A stretch of DNA of 64,000 nucleotides. Origin: Gordius sp. MW1. Lineage: Eukaryota > Nematomorpha > Gordioida > Gordea > Gordiidae. Numbering within the stretch: the first letter of the stretch is position 1; the number at the start of each line of letters is the position of its first letter. The notes below the pieces were generated by a model, which saw only the letters and a list, made by a program, of their open reading frames with translations, searched no databases and was not told where the DNA came from. Where the stretch lies: the NCBI GenBank assembly GCA_964036665.1, contig OZ038531.1:17174168-17238167 (forward strand), written 5' to 3'. Made by a program: the position numbers and the translations under genes. Of this stretch, positions 48,291 through 59,605 are shown piece by piece.

Positions 48291-49820
48291 ATATTGTCAA
48301 AAGTACAGAGAATAATGTTGAATTAGCATTTATTAAACAAATTATTACAGGTGTTACAGATATTCAAAATGTTCCTGTAGATTTTAAACAGGTAATTAAG
48401 GAACTATATATTGAAGATAATTCAGTTAAACGCAATGAGAAGTTGGTATTTCCTGTTGAGCTGGGTAGTAACGTTTTAAGTATTTTGCATGAAGAGCATG
48501 CAGGTAAAGTAAATGAAGGAGCTCGCTATACTATATGTCTGGTGTCCCAAGATTACAAGGGATGTTAAAATCTATGTTCGGCAATGTGCTATTTGTTAAG
48601 TAAAGGCAGCCATGCCACGTACGGATAAGAAAGCTCGATGGCCTCGTGCAAATGGTCCCTGGATAAGAATTCATGTTGATTTTTTGACTTGAATAAAAAG
48701 AGGTATATATTAGTGGTAGATGCATATTCAGGTGACTGAATTTAAACTAATACACAATATATATACAAAGGTTACTGTTTAATGTAAGTATGTAATACCA
48801 ATCCATTATAATTTATAAAATTTGTTTCCAATAATGGTAATTTAGGATTGATAAAATGCGAGGGTGGAAATGGGTTTAGATATTTCAGTTGACCGGCAAC
48901 CATTATCAATAATAAAATAAAAATAACTTACGAGTTATGTGAATTACCAATCAGAAGGTAAATGAACATGACGAGGTTAAATTAAATAGAGAAGGGAAAT
49001 TACAAATGAAGGTGTATATAAGGTGTCGACAAGATTTAATTTATAAACAAAAGTAATAAAAACCAGTTGAAACAGGATGCGAATACTGGTTGGAACAATA
49101 GAGTTAACACATATTGAAATAGTAGGATAAACAAATTTAAGATAAAGAATATAGTGGGGTAAACGTTAAGTTCTGATTGGTAATTCACATCACTCGTAAG
49201 TTACCTTTTTTTATTATTGATAATGGTGGCCGGTCAACCGAAATATCTAAACCCATTTCCACCCTCGCATTTTATCAACTAAATTACCATTATTGGAAAC
49301 AAATTTTATAAAAGGTTACTGTAATGTTTTTAAAAGAATTAATTGGCTCATACGGTTTTCCGAATTTATAGTAACCTATAACGGAAAAAAGTGTCGATTT
49401 TAAATATTTTTGTAATAGTTGGAAAATAACTCACTTTTTAACGCCGCCGTATCATCCTAGTTCTCATGGACAGGTTGAGAGGTATGTAGCAATTGTTAAA
49501 AAATGGTTGGAACTGGCACAGACAAATAAAGGGGGTACATATGACGCCTAGATTTAGACGTTTGCCAGTTGGTGTTGAATTTTTCGGTCATAATTTACGT
49601 TTTTCGCCGGATTTTTTGCTGGATAGCAACTTTAAACATCATTTAACAGGCAAGACCAGATAAATGTTAATGCTCTTGTTTGGTCGAAAAAATATTTAGG
49701 TCAGCCTAGGTGGGACTTATCTAGGGTTGTTGACAACGCAGGTAGTAAGATTTACAAAGTTAAGTCATTAGAGATTAACAAGATAGAAACTAGGCATGTT
49801 GAACAAATTAAGTTATTCTG
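48291..49820 (+). pseudogene. Integrase of gypsy c, fragmentary
   Basis: Short stretches in changing frames: HEEHAGKVNEGARYT (zinc-binding region), KRYILVVDAYSG (core) and, after the MITE at 48779-49310, FLKELIGSYGFP and TPPYHPSSHGQVERYV. The last matches the conserved core end of Ty3/gypsy integrases. Confidence 0.75.
48779..49310. mobile_element. MITE with inverted repeats of about 160-180 bp
   Basis: TATAAAATTTGTTTCCAATA (48814) and its inverted partner TATTGGAAACAAATTTTATA (49291-49310) open arms that pair through AAATGGGTTTAGATATTTC and TACGAGTTATGTGAATTACC. A 12-bp direct repeat AAAGGTTACTGT flanks it (48767-48778 and 49311-49322), and the integrase text continues across. Confidence 0.75.
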
Positions 49821-50155
49821 CCTAATGTTTATTTTTTTTGGGGGGGAGGGATTCACGAGGAATGATCGTGGATACCGACAGGCACCGACGCATATTAACA
49901 GAGGTGGTAGTTGACGGCGCCCGAAAGGTGCCAATCGAAGACTTTGTGAGGGATGCCAGCGATGGCATTGCTTACCAATGTGTCCACCTTCAGTAGGGCA
50001 GGTGGTCACGGCTGTCGGAAGGGAAGTGGTTTCACCCCAAGTGCAGACCAGCGGGTCAGTAACGACTGTCGTTGGTAGTGCTCTGGTTACCCAGTTAGGC
50101 TATGACCGTGCCAGGTGATCTGCAAGGGTAGTGATCAGCTAGTAAAAAGGGGAGG
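49821..50155 (+). pseudogene. Pol C-terminal tail of gypsy c with a Cys/Trp-His motif
   Basis: Frame 49840-49990 contains TRNDRGYRQAPTHINRGG and then CEGCQRWHCLPMC (49945-49983). The C-x2-C-x2-WH-x3-MC pattern is shared with both arms of element d, so it is a conserved tail module of this gypsy group. Confidence 0.6.
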
Positions 50156-50610
50156 TGTAGCATATTTATTATATGCTGAAAAGAAATTAAATTGATTTTT
50201 TTATTTTATCTTTCTTTGTCAAATCATCCTCCTCTTCCTTCTAGTTAATTATTTTTGTGTTAATCTTCCTTCTTCTCCTACTTATGTCGATAACACGCAC
50301 GTACCATCAATCACGTTCCTACTTATGTCGATAACACGCACGTACCATTAATCACGATTCAAAAAAGATATGTTATTTATATATATATATAATTGTCATG
50401 ATGACTATTAATTTGTTAAATAAGAATCGTTATTATAAGGATCAACAAGAAAATTTATTGGAATATATATCTATATCATCATGATTATCGGTTTTGTGAA
50501 CGTATTCGAAATTAATGATCATTATAATGTTCGGAAAAGCTGATCGAACATTTGTCAATATATAGAAATCTAATAAAATTGGGATTGAAAAATTAAGCAG
50601 TAGTTTTGAA
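50156..50610 (+). repeat. 3' LTR of gypsy c
   Basis: Starts TGTAGCATATTTATTATATG directly after the polypurine tract. Near-identical to 34974-35435; a truncated relative is at 60845-61262. Confidence 0.7.
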
Positions 50611-51515
50611 AATCTTTAGGTGCAACCGTTTAATAAAGTCAGAAATATCATATATTTTAATTGAAAGTTGAGAAAAATATTAATAAAATTAAATTTACTA
50701 TGCAGCTGTGGTATAATAGGCCAACTATACACTATTCACAGTCAAGATGAATGTTTTTTTCTTATCATGCTTTTAATTAACGTCCGCCGTCCAACGTCAG
50801 CAATTATAAGTGGTCAACGCGTTGCACATTCCACTTTCCACAATGCATGCCAAGCTAGGTATTTGAGCATGATAATCATTGGGATGAATGTATCAGTCAC
50901 GCATGTCATACTCCAAATCCAAACAAATTCGTGCATTGTTTGCAATTTTATTCTCCTGCTCTCCGTCATGTCCTACCCATTTATGGAATAAATATAAAGC
51001 ATACATGCAGAAGATATCATTCATCGGAATAGTCATGCACATCCTAATATTAACACCTCAAATGCTACAACACTAAAACCAAACTTTAATTATTATTGAA
51101 GATTTATGCTTACAAATTGGAAACAATGTTTTGACTCAATTGGGTATGCCTGCTAAATCAAGCAAAGCAAGTCTCTAGAGGTATGAATGCCGCTTAATTT
51201 TAAGTGGGTAGAACAGCTAATATTATGACAAACCTTGTAACAATATATAATTATTTGCAACTTCGACATCTATTACAGAAAGAATTTTGGATGATATTCC
51301 AAATATAATATTTAATGTTCATGCAACATGTAAGAAGTTGTAATATAATATTATTTAAATTTCTAATTAACTATTGGACCCAGTTGATCTTCTAGCAGGT
51401 AATGACTGTGCCTTAAAGGGACTCAGGAGCAAAGGTCAGATGTGTTTAAAATTTTTTGTCCGAACCCGGCCCGGTTCAATTTTTTAACTTTATTGCCCGC
51501 TCCACCGCCCGAAAC
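50611..51515. repeat. Dispersed segment shared with 35436-36325
   Basis: Starts ATCTTTAGGTGCAACC, the same text as the microexon-gene intron at 57661 (ATCTTTAGATGC), then follows the other copy to CGCCCGAAACCTT. Confidence 0.6.
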
Positions 51516-52460
51516 CTTCTAAGTGTCCGCCTGCGCCCGCCCGATTATTAGAGCTGCCCGGCACGAAATATTAAATTTACTTGTTATGCCCGAATTTATG
51601 CGAGCCCAAATTCTTTCGACCACTATTAAAACATAAGCCTTAAATTAATAACATAAATAAAACAAATATAGCAATATTTTATTATCACAAACAAAATCAA
51701 AATTCCTATATTATTTTAAAAAATGAGATACGATTTTTTCAAATGAAACTTTTAATCTTTAATTTTAATCCTAATAGTTCAACAAAAAATATGCCAAGCG
51801 TTTCTATCACTGGCAAATCGCTCATGGGTCACAAAATTTTTATAGATTAATTGCTAATGCATTTTAGTACAACACGTTAGAACGTTTGCAAATCATTTAA
51901 CAGCAAAATATTAATTGGATGCAGCCTGTTCATGAAAATATTTATGTAGCTTTTAATTAAAATTAAAGTATACATATTTTAGAAATTTATTACAATAAAC
52001 AAAATTAGACACCCCTTTTGGGTAATGCCGTTTATCAAATAGATTTTTTAATGAATAAAATTAATTCAATTAGTCAAATTCTGTGCTCTGTTAATACTTA
52101 CTTTTTAGATAAAAAACAATAATTTATCAATAGAATTTAAATGTAATATATGGAGAAATTTTTTTATTTAAAGTAAAAAATATAGGTATGGAAATTAATT
52201 ACACGGTTAAACAAGAAAAATCAACCGGCAAACTGTTTGCAGATTCTGATAGAGTTTTTTTACGGGACTACAAATTATATTTTTTAACTTCATTGCCCGC
52301 CCGGGCCCGCCTGAACCCTTCTTAGTGTCCTTCAGGGCTCGCTCGAATCGTTAAAGCTGCCCGAATAGCCCGGCCGGAAATATAAAATTTGCCCGTTAGG
52401 CCCGAATATATGGCAATCCCAAATTCTTTCAACCACTATTAAAACATAAGCATTAAATTA
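51460..52460. mobile_element. hAT-like GCCCG-rich terminal fields, two diverged copies
   Basis: 51470-51660 and 52270-52460 share TTTAACTT(T/C)ATTGCCCGC, AGAGCTGCCCG/AAAGCTGCCCG and CCCAAATTCTTTC-ACCACTATT. Dense GCCCG motifs in AT-rich DNA are typical of hAT ends; transposase text was not found between them. Confidence 0.45.
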
Positions 52461-52744
52461 ATGGCATTATGAATCAAAACTAAGATGAAAATATTTTATT
52501 ATTTATAATTATTATGTAAAAATAACAAATCTTCCACAATTTCCGGGGATAATCTTGTGCGTCATTCCTCTATCAATCTTCCTGCGATAGAAAAACTTCA
52601 AAAATGTTAGTATTTGTCTTTTCGACAAAATTTTGCAAGTTTTAAATAATATATCATTGCTGGCAAAACCACTCATGGGTTACAAAATAGGTTAATAAAA
52701 AATTATTTGATTAGTTATGCTTACTTTTTTTGATAAAAATCTGT

Positions 52745-53330
52745 CCATTCAATCTCGAATATTAAACGTTCAGCTTTGCTGAAGGCGATTGCAAGGCCAG
52801 TCTAAATGATGATTCCGTTTTTAATACATATCCGTTGTGAGGACAATTTCTTTTTTGAAAGGTTTGAAAGGAACTATTTTGATTCGGTATTACAATGTTT
52901 GGGAAGGGAACACTTAATATTTTGGCACACGGTCAAAGTAGCAGAAAAATAGCAGCCAAATTGGTCACGTCAGAATTCATAAGATTGTTAGGGTTATAGT
53001 TAGGGTTAGGAATACATCAGAAATTCCCTCCCCATTTGAGATTTAATTCTAATATCTTGATTTTCTAAAAAAATATTTTTTTGTTACTTTTTTATCATTC
53101 TGCTACTTTGACGGGTATTCAATATTTTACGTTTGTACAAATACAGATACTATATGGTTTATAAAAACACTTAAGCACCTAACTTAAAAATCTGTCCATT
53201 CAATCTCAAATATTTAACGTTCAGCTTTGCTGAAGGCGATTGCAAGGCCAGTCTAAATGAGGATTCCATTTTTAATATAACATATCCGTTGAAATGCGAG
53301 GAATGAGGACAGTTTCCTTTGAAAGGTCGT
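52745..53330. repeat. Local direct duplication of about 115 bp
   Basis: CTGTCCATTCAATCTC followed by GCTTTGCTGAAGGCGATTGC occurs at 52740-52855 and 53191-53310. The first copy lies 5' of the MITE at 52932. Confidence 0.75.
52932..53112. mobile_element. MITE, 181 bp, GTCAAAGTAGCAGAA termini
   Basis: Inverted ends GTCAAAGTAGCAGAA and TTCTGCTACTTTGAC; centre GTTAGGGTTATAGTTAGGGT then CCCTCCCCATTTGAGATTTA, which matches the reversed centre of the MITE at 36391-36777. Confidence 0.65.
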
Positions 53331-53589
53331 GTCAAAATTGTCATTTCCAAGACGTTGCTCATACTTTGAAAATTTATTACAAAGCTATGATTGGTTGATA
53401 TAGAGCACCATGGTAGGCCCAATTTTAATAGCAAGATTGCAGTGTCATTCCTGGATTTAGGGAAATCGTAATTCTGTGGTACATATTGTGTCATGTGTAT
53501 AAATCACATTTAAATGCATTTGTATTCGAATTTTGTCAAAAATGATATAAGAACCGGTGATCTTTGATGGAATTGGTAATTATTCTCTT

Positions 53590-53900
53590 CTTCTTCTTTA
53601 TCGTAAAATAAATTCAACAGTCGGGGGGTTTTTTTTATAACTTTTTTCTATCTTGAATAAGTACCATGTTTTGATTTATCTTCTTAGTTTCCATAATTTA
53701 GTCCTTGCCCTCTTCACTTGACATGAGGTCGTCCTCTTCCTCCATTTCCCGGCTCCCTATTTTTCGATTTACATCATTCGTCTCACTTCTTGGTATATGA
53801 CCACACCACCTTAGCCGATATACATTAGTCAAGTCCGCCATTTGAATACCCCGTTTGCCCTGAGACATTTGTCATATGGTCGAGCTTAACATAAGTTTTG
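53590..53900 (-). pseudogene. LINE C-terminal fragment
   Basis: Text corresponding to 33470-33740 (AGGTCGTCCTCTTCCTCC, TTTTCGATTTACATCATTCG, CATATGGTCGAGCTTAA), more diverged. Confidence 0.6.
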
Positions 53901-54289
53901 TTAAATAGCACGTCATTCAAAACCTGCGCTGTTAAGAGGAGTAAAATGAATGCCACAACTATTAAAAGAGTCTAGCGTGAGATGCGCTTGCCTAGTGTGG
54001 CTTCCAGATAAAATATAGCACCGCCACATGTTCTTTATTTTCTATTTACATTGTAAAGCTTAGATTTATACATGACTGCAGAGCACAGCACACATTGTGT
54101 TACAATAACAACTAGTTAACATCCCAAAGCATATTTCTAATGGCACATCCGAGTCTCTATGACAAAATAATATACTATTGGTCGGTTTGCACCACATCAT
54201 TGTAAGACTTTAAAAGAAAAGGTGGTCAATGTGGGTGTGGCTATAATACCACTTTAGCAAATCCCTCGGCGCGCCCATTACTTAATTAC
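53901..54289. other. Spacer between LINE fragments
   Basis: No gene and no clear repeat boundary recognised. Confidence 0.4.
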
Positions 54290-54960
54290 TTAGTATACCC
54301 TAAGCTTCACCGTATCATTCTTATGTCCGTGGTTTTTAATGAATTTTAATCCGAGGTTTTGGCACCCAGATTTCATTTCCATAGAGCAAAACCGGTCTTC
54401 CGATGGATTTGTAAGCTTTGCACTTCAACCATATTAGCATCTTTTTGTTACATATTACACCGTATATACTTCGCCATTTAAGACATCTTTTTCAGATCCC
54501 TGCATTAATATCTTTGGCGCAACCTCTCTCTTGATGTAGCGTCGCGCCGAGGTATTTAAACATCATCTGGGTGCCTGTAGCGTTCATCTCCTTGTATACC
54601 GCTTTTTGATTGACCTTAGCCATATAAGCGCTTTGACCACTTTTCAACTTCTTCGAAAGCTTTCCCTTGTCTTTTCGCAATACTATATCACCGGCATATA
54701 GCCTACATCAAGGAGATGTCTTTTGATGTTACTCGCTATGGTGTCCCTAATTATGTTGAATAAAAAGAGACTTAGAGCAGATCCTGGATGTAATCCAATT
54801 CAACACCAAAAGGCTTAGAGTCCCCAACTGTCCTTTTAACGCACGATTTTGAGGCTTTGTAAATATTTTATTAGCCTTACATATGTGTGTGGGATATTAT
54901 ATTTACTCAGGCACTAACATATTTAATTTTGAGGGTGTCATAGGCTTTTTCGGAGTCTAT
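54290..54960 (-). pseudogene. LINE reverse-transcriptase fragment
   Basis: Minus strand, several frames: a VFIDSEKAYD motif near 54950, then LHPGSALSLFLFNIIRDTIA (54800-54720), YMPVI, the 62-codon frame 54680-54492 with MMFKYLGATLHQERGCAKDI, and KSIGRPVLLYGNEIWV-like text near 54400. Order and motifs fit the palm and thumb of an endonuclease-type LINE; it is the most upstream part of this LINE preserved in the window. Confidence 0.7.
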
Positions 54961-57293
54961 AAAGACCATATGTAGGTATCTTCATTTCCCCATATTTACC
55001 ATCATTTTTCTTAGTGCGAAAATCAATGTGGATTTGCCCCAATAAATTACCTTTTTGCTATAAAATATAATGGGAAAAATTTTTATTTGAAGCAAAAAAT
55101 GGTATGGGAATTAATTATGTACTATAAAAATAAGTAATAACGTAAATAGGAGAATAAAAAGGGCGAATTGCGAAATGGGGCAAAAAATTGATATAGAAAT
55201 TAATTATTATAGAAATTAGGAATAAGTAATAGCGTAGATTAGAGAATAAAAAAGCCAATTGCAAAATGGAGAAGCTTTGTTAAACCAAAAATTAAATGAC
55301 TTAGAATTTAACACTTACTTATATGTGCATGTGAAAATGGCATGACGTCTTTGTTTTAAGTTTAGACGACACACATGTGTATTGCGAACAATGAAAGGGC
55401 TATATAAATAAAAATTAGCTAAGGATCTGAAAGAAATGGAGTCGGGCAAAGATTATAAAAATAACTTGGGAAAGGGTGGCAAAATTATGGTATTTTAACA
55501 TTTTAAACATTCTCGATATACAATCTAATAAAAAAGTGACAAAATAATATACTATGTTTTTACTTAAATTATGACCGAATCGCCCGATTCTTATCAGCGT
55601 GCACGCCCGGGCCCGCCGGAAAATTAAAATTTAAGACAGTTGCACGGCCCGGCCAGTGGGCCGGGAACGGGATGGGCCGGGCTTTTCTGGTCTGTGCACA
55701 AATTGTTTTTCAAATTTATATTTAGTCTTAGGCTTATGATTTAATATGTTTACCCCTAATTAAAAATATTAAAATAATCAAATATGCATAATTGAAGATA
55801 GGGATAAGGGGTGAATAAGATTGTACTTGACTAGCTCACAACCGTTGCCAGCACTGGCAGTAGTTTGGTGCTAGAATACAGTAGAAAAACAACAACACAC
55901 ACTTAATTTCTAGTGTTAAAGGGAAAAGAGGGAGGCCTCAAGTCTGGGGTAAAAAGATGAGGCATAATTTAAAAATTAGTGCTAGGATAAATTAAATTTT
56001 TTAATTGATTACTCTCCCCTTTATCTACGTCAAATCTATTCAACCAATTTTTTATCGATAAATTTACTAGTTATTGATGTTTGAAAAACCCTGAAATCGC
56101 TGTTTTGGCAACTTTGACAGCGGATATTCGAAAAACTTGCCGTATAGGGGAAAAACAGAAATATATTTGTGTTCGCCGTGAAAAACTCCACCAGAATCTG
56201 TAAATAAAGTTCAATATTTGTTGACGAGTGTTATTATAAAATTAAGTAATAGCTTAGCGATAGCCACGAGTTATAAGGGATTGCGAATTGGGGAAGCTTT
56301 GTTAAACCAAATTTGTTTGTAAGAAATTAAATGTAATTAGAACGAAATTTAACACTTGCATGCATTGTGTGAATTTGGACCTAGGCGGCACATGAGAATT
56401 ACGAACAATAATAGGGCTACATAAATTTAAATATTTCAATCCTTTCCATGAATGTACCTAGGGACTTGATGGAAATAGGAGGGTTTATAAAAATAACTTA
56501 GGGACGGGTGGCAAAATCAAGACCTATCTTTTTCAGCATTTTCCATATACAATCAAATAAAAAAAGTAACAAAATAGTACACTATCTAAAAAATCTCTAA
56601 GCCCGAATTGCCCCAATCTTATCATCGTTCCCGCCCGGGCCCGCCCGAAAAATAATTTGCGACAGCCGGGCATTGTCTCTGCTCAAGAGGGCCTATGAGT
56701 TTTGATGCCAGTAGTATATAAAAAATAAGAAGGGACTCGGGCTGGCATTGAAATTTAAAAATGGGTACGGAAACGGACTGTTGCATTATTTAGTGACTAT
56801 CATATATGTTATATTTATAAAATTAATGTATTAAAAAGTAAAAGTACATAAATTTAAATTTCACATAAGTTGATTCAATCACATCTGATTAACTTTATGC
56901 TTTTAATCCTAGTTTTTACCTAGCTTTTTGTTGATTTGAAAAATAATAATTATTATTATATATGTGCCTAGGCCTACACATATTATGTCATCAGATAATT
57001 CCTATATTTTACTTGGATACGATAGGAAACAATAAAACAGAAAACGTTTTGAATTGATTTATTGATCAAATATATGCGATAACAATGTATATAAGCATAT
57101 TATGAAAGATATTAATTTGTATAATAAATGTGTGTGTATGAAAATAGAATGCAAAATTAATGGATTTAGCTACAAAATGCTGAGTTTATATAATGTAAAA
57201 GAGGCAACAATATTAAAAGTTAAGGAAAATGGTATTTTTAATATTATTAGAACCTCGTCTCAGATGTGGTTTCAGACTACATATCTGGTTCAA
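54961..57293. other. Repeat debris: hAT-like GCCCG fields and diverged duplications
   Basis: GCCCGGGCCCGCC fields at 55598-55690 and 56630-56670. Related text around 55080-55290 and 56230-56330 (AAGTAATAGC, GAAGCTTTGTTAAACCAAA) indicates old local duplication. 57060-57180 repeats 31310-31345 and 34400-34500 (GCGATAACAATGTATATAAG; AAAATTAATGGATTTAGCTAC-like text). No gene. Confidence 0.45.
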
Positions 57294-58748
57294 TTAATAT
57301 CGAGTAGGCGGGTGACGCCAACTTGCATAATAATATTGTTCAGTTTCTAGTTCTATGACAAAATTTATTTTTTTGGATTATGATTTTCTAATGGTAGTTA
57401 AATAAGGTGACTTACCTACTAAAGTGTTTGGAACAGGTGCTGAAATAAATTAGAAAAATAGACATAGACTATTTTCTGAGGAATTTGTTAAAATATAATA
57501 CAGAAATTAATTTTAGTTGAGTGACTATAAATTTAATATTTAGATTAAATTCAATAATCTTTGCAATACCATACTTGAAGTTTCCATGGCTGGTTCATCG
57601 TGTTGTACTTCTACCAGATGTTCAAAAATTGAAATTCAATGTTTTTATTATTATCTAAAAATATCTTTAGATGCAAAAAGTCAAAAATATCTTATATTTA
57701 AATTGAAAGTTGAAATATTAATAAAATTAAATTTCTTAAAATATGTCTTTCACAACTATGTAATAAATATTTCGTCAATTAATAAAAGCTAATATCCAGA
57801 ATTTGGTTATTTTATTAACACCTCAAATAAATGATCAAATATTTGAGTTTTATAATCATAGACTACATAGACTGCTCATGTCATATGTTTCATATGGTAA
57901 ATGTGTACCATTAAATCCACCATTTTTGAATTTAAGAATTTACCTTTCTCATTAATTAATAAATAAAAAGAATGTTAATAAATGATTATTTAATAAATTC
58001 AGATGGCACTAAATTGCTTTAACATCACATCATCAGAGTATTTTTATTTTTTATTTTTATAAATTTTGTAAATGATAAATATTTTAAAATGCTCTTTAAA
58101 ATATTTAACTAGTTCACTATTTTTATATTTTTTATTACGTTTCAAAAACCCTTTATTTAACCAAAATTACCATTTTGCGCAAATTTCAAAATAACGGAAA
58201 AAGGTACACTTGTTTATAGTTGATGAGCAGTCTATCTAGTCTATGTTTATAATAAAGATAAATAAGAATTATGTATGGTGACAGCTTTAATGGACATTTC
58301 AAAATTTTAAACGTTGTATAAAATTGTAAAAAATATGAGCTATGATTTAGCCAAAAATTAATTCAGAATCATTTACCATCTATGGCAGATTTGGGGGCTA
58401 AATAATAAAAGATAAAGTATATACGCATATTTTAGTATTATTAAATTTTATTAATTAATTTTTACTTGTCACAACAGTCGATGCATTTTCTAAGCCGCAA
58501 AGTTTAATTATAAATTGTCTAGAAAATAAGCTTACCAGCTTGGGTAACTGCTGCAGCTATACGATCTATAAAAATTCAAAATTAAAATACATTTACAGAC
58601 GTTATGTCGTATGTTTTTTAAAATTTTACCAGTTGCGGGAGCTAAACGGTTTTTAAATTTATATAAGTACATTCATTATAAACTTAAATATACCTGATAA
58701 AACAGTTGAGAGGAACAAGGTGCTTAAGATGATGCTGAAACGGTTCAT
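57294..58748 (-). CDS. Predicted secreted microexon protein, 78 aa, 7 exons
   Basis: Exons (minus): 58748-58694 (55 nt), 58641-58630 (12), 58565-58536 (30), 58397-58377 (21), 57610-57575 (36), 57439-57416 (24), 57352-57294 (59, stop TAA). Every intron is GT-AG and phase 1, so each internal exon is a multiple of three. Exon 1 encodes MNRFSIILSTLFLSTVLS, a typical signal peptide with cleavage expected about there. Later exons give PAT, RIAAAVTQA, PKSAID, VQHDEPAMETS, PVPNTLV and LETEQYYYASWRHPPTRY. No domain is recognised; the mature part is about 60 residues and acidic in the middle. The layout resembles the microexon genes of schistosomes and the effector genes of some sap-feeding insects, but homology to either is not shown. 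The joining of exons 4 and 5 across a 766-nt intron is the weakest step. Confidence 0.6.
57857..58245. mobile_element. MITE, 389 bp, in the microexon-gene intron
   Basis: Termini CATAGACTACATAGACTGCT and AGCAGTCTATCTAGTCTATG, with exact 8-bp duplication TTTATAAT (57849-57856 and 58246-58253). Same terminal family as 23034-23343. Without it and its duplication the intron between exons 4 and 5 would be about 370 nt. Confidence 0.8.
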
Positions 58749-59337
58749 TGTTAATAAAAGAGTCTTAGTATTTAAGTAATATGCGATAACGGTAAATGAA
58801 TTAAATGTTAGAATGGAATGGATTACTTAGGAAAGCTTTTTATAGTGTGATCAGATCATGAATAATATGTTTACAAGATTAATATATGAAAGTTCATCGC
58901 CTTTCTCCTTGAAGTACATTCCCTTAAATTTTGGCTAACATAAGCTGTTTTATTTGCCAAAAATTAATCGAAATAAATAAAATAGCTATAGGGGATCAAA
59001 AATATTTTAAAAATTTTGTTAGGTTCAACGGTAAAATAACACTTTGTTTTTGCCAAATTAGGTGTGCAAGATTGAAAAATATTATTTTGAACTTCAAAAT
59101 ATTCTTGGCAACAATAGTAAGAGAAACATGTTTTGAATATTTTAATTAACTTTCCTTAATTATTACCGATAAAAATATTTAATTTTTATTTCTTGCACGA
59201 TTTAGATCAAACCCGATCAAAACGACACGTAAAATTCAAATTAATAGATTGTACGTTATGCATCATTACTTATTATTGAATGCGAATTTCATTTAAGCAT
59301 GAGTTTGATATAAACCTATAACTTTTCTTTATCAAGT
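58749..59337. other. Upstream region of the microexon gene
   Basis: Likely 5' UTR and promoter side. AT-rich; a 72-codon frame at 58931-59149 shows no recognisable feature and is treated as chance. Confidence 0.35.
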
Positions 59338-59605
59338 ATTTGGTCCCATTGTCGCGGGGTTTGTATTGGTGAGTTTCTTCCATCTTGATCGGGTAAGTGC
59401 CATGTCTTGATTTATATTCTTAGTTTTTATAGCTTTGTCGACTTGCCCTTTCCACGGGACACGAGGTCGTCCTCTTCCTCTCATCCCCGGTACCCCCCTG
59501 TCCAGTACTTTTCGATTTACATCATTCGTATCCCTTTTAACTTAGCCAATATTCGTCAATAATGACCGCTATAGGTTGAATACCCGATTTGTCATGAGAA
59601 AATCA
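59338..59605 (-). pseudogene. LINE 3' end, copy of 33460-33745
   Basis: Text matches the other copy (GGTCCCATTGTCGCGGGGTT, CATCATTCGTATCCC), with a few deletions. It continues into the shared repeat segment. Confidence 0.65.

Larger units (their letters stand above)
37529..50155 (+). mobile_element. Ty3/gypsy element c, interrupted by nested elements
   Basis: Plus-strand coding remnants at 37529-38450 (knuckle, RT) and 47640-49820 (RT thumb, RNase H, integrase) belong to one element, split by the 9.1-kb composite at 38453-47590. A polypurine tract (AAAAAGGGGAGG, 50144-50155) precedes a 3' LTR starting TGTAGCATATTTATT. The matching 5' LTR is probably the block at 34974-35435. All frames are broken. 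Confidence 0.8.

Noticed and set aside
57294..58748. Assignment of the microexon gene to schistosome MEGs or aphid bicycle genes
   Set aside because: Architecture is similar, but no sequence motif (such as paired CYC) is present, and the phylum is not established.
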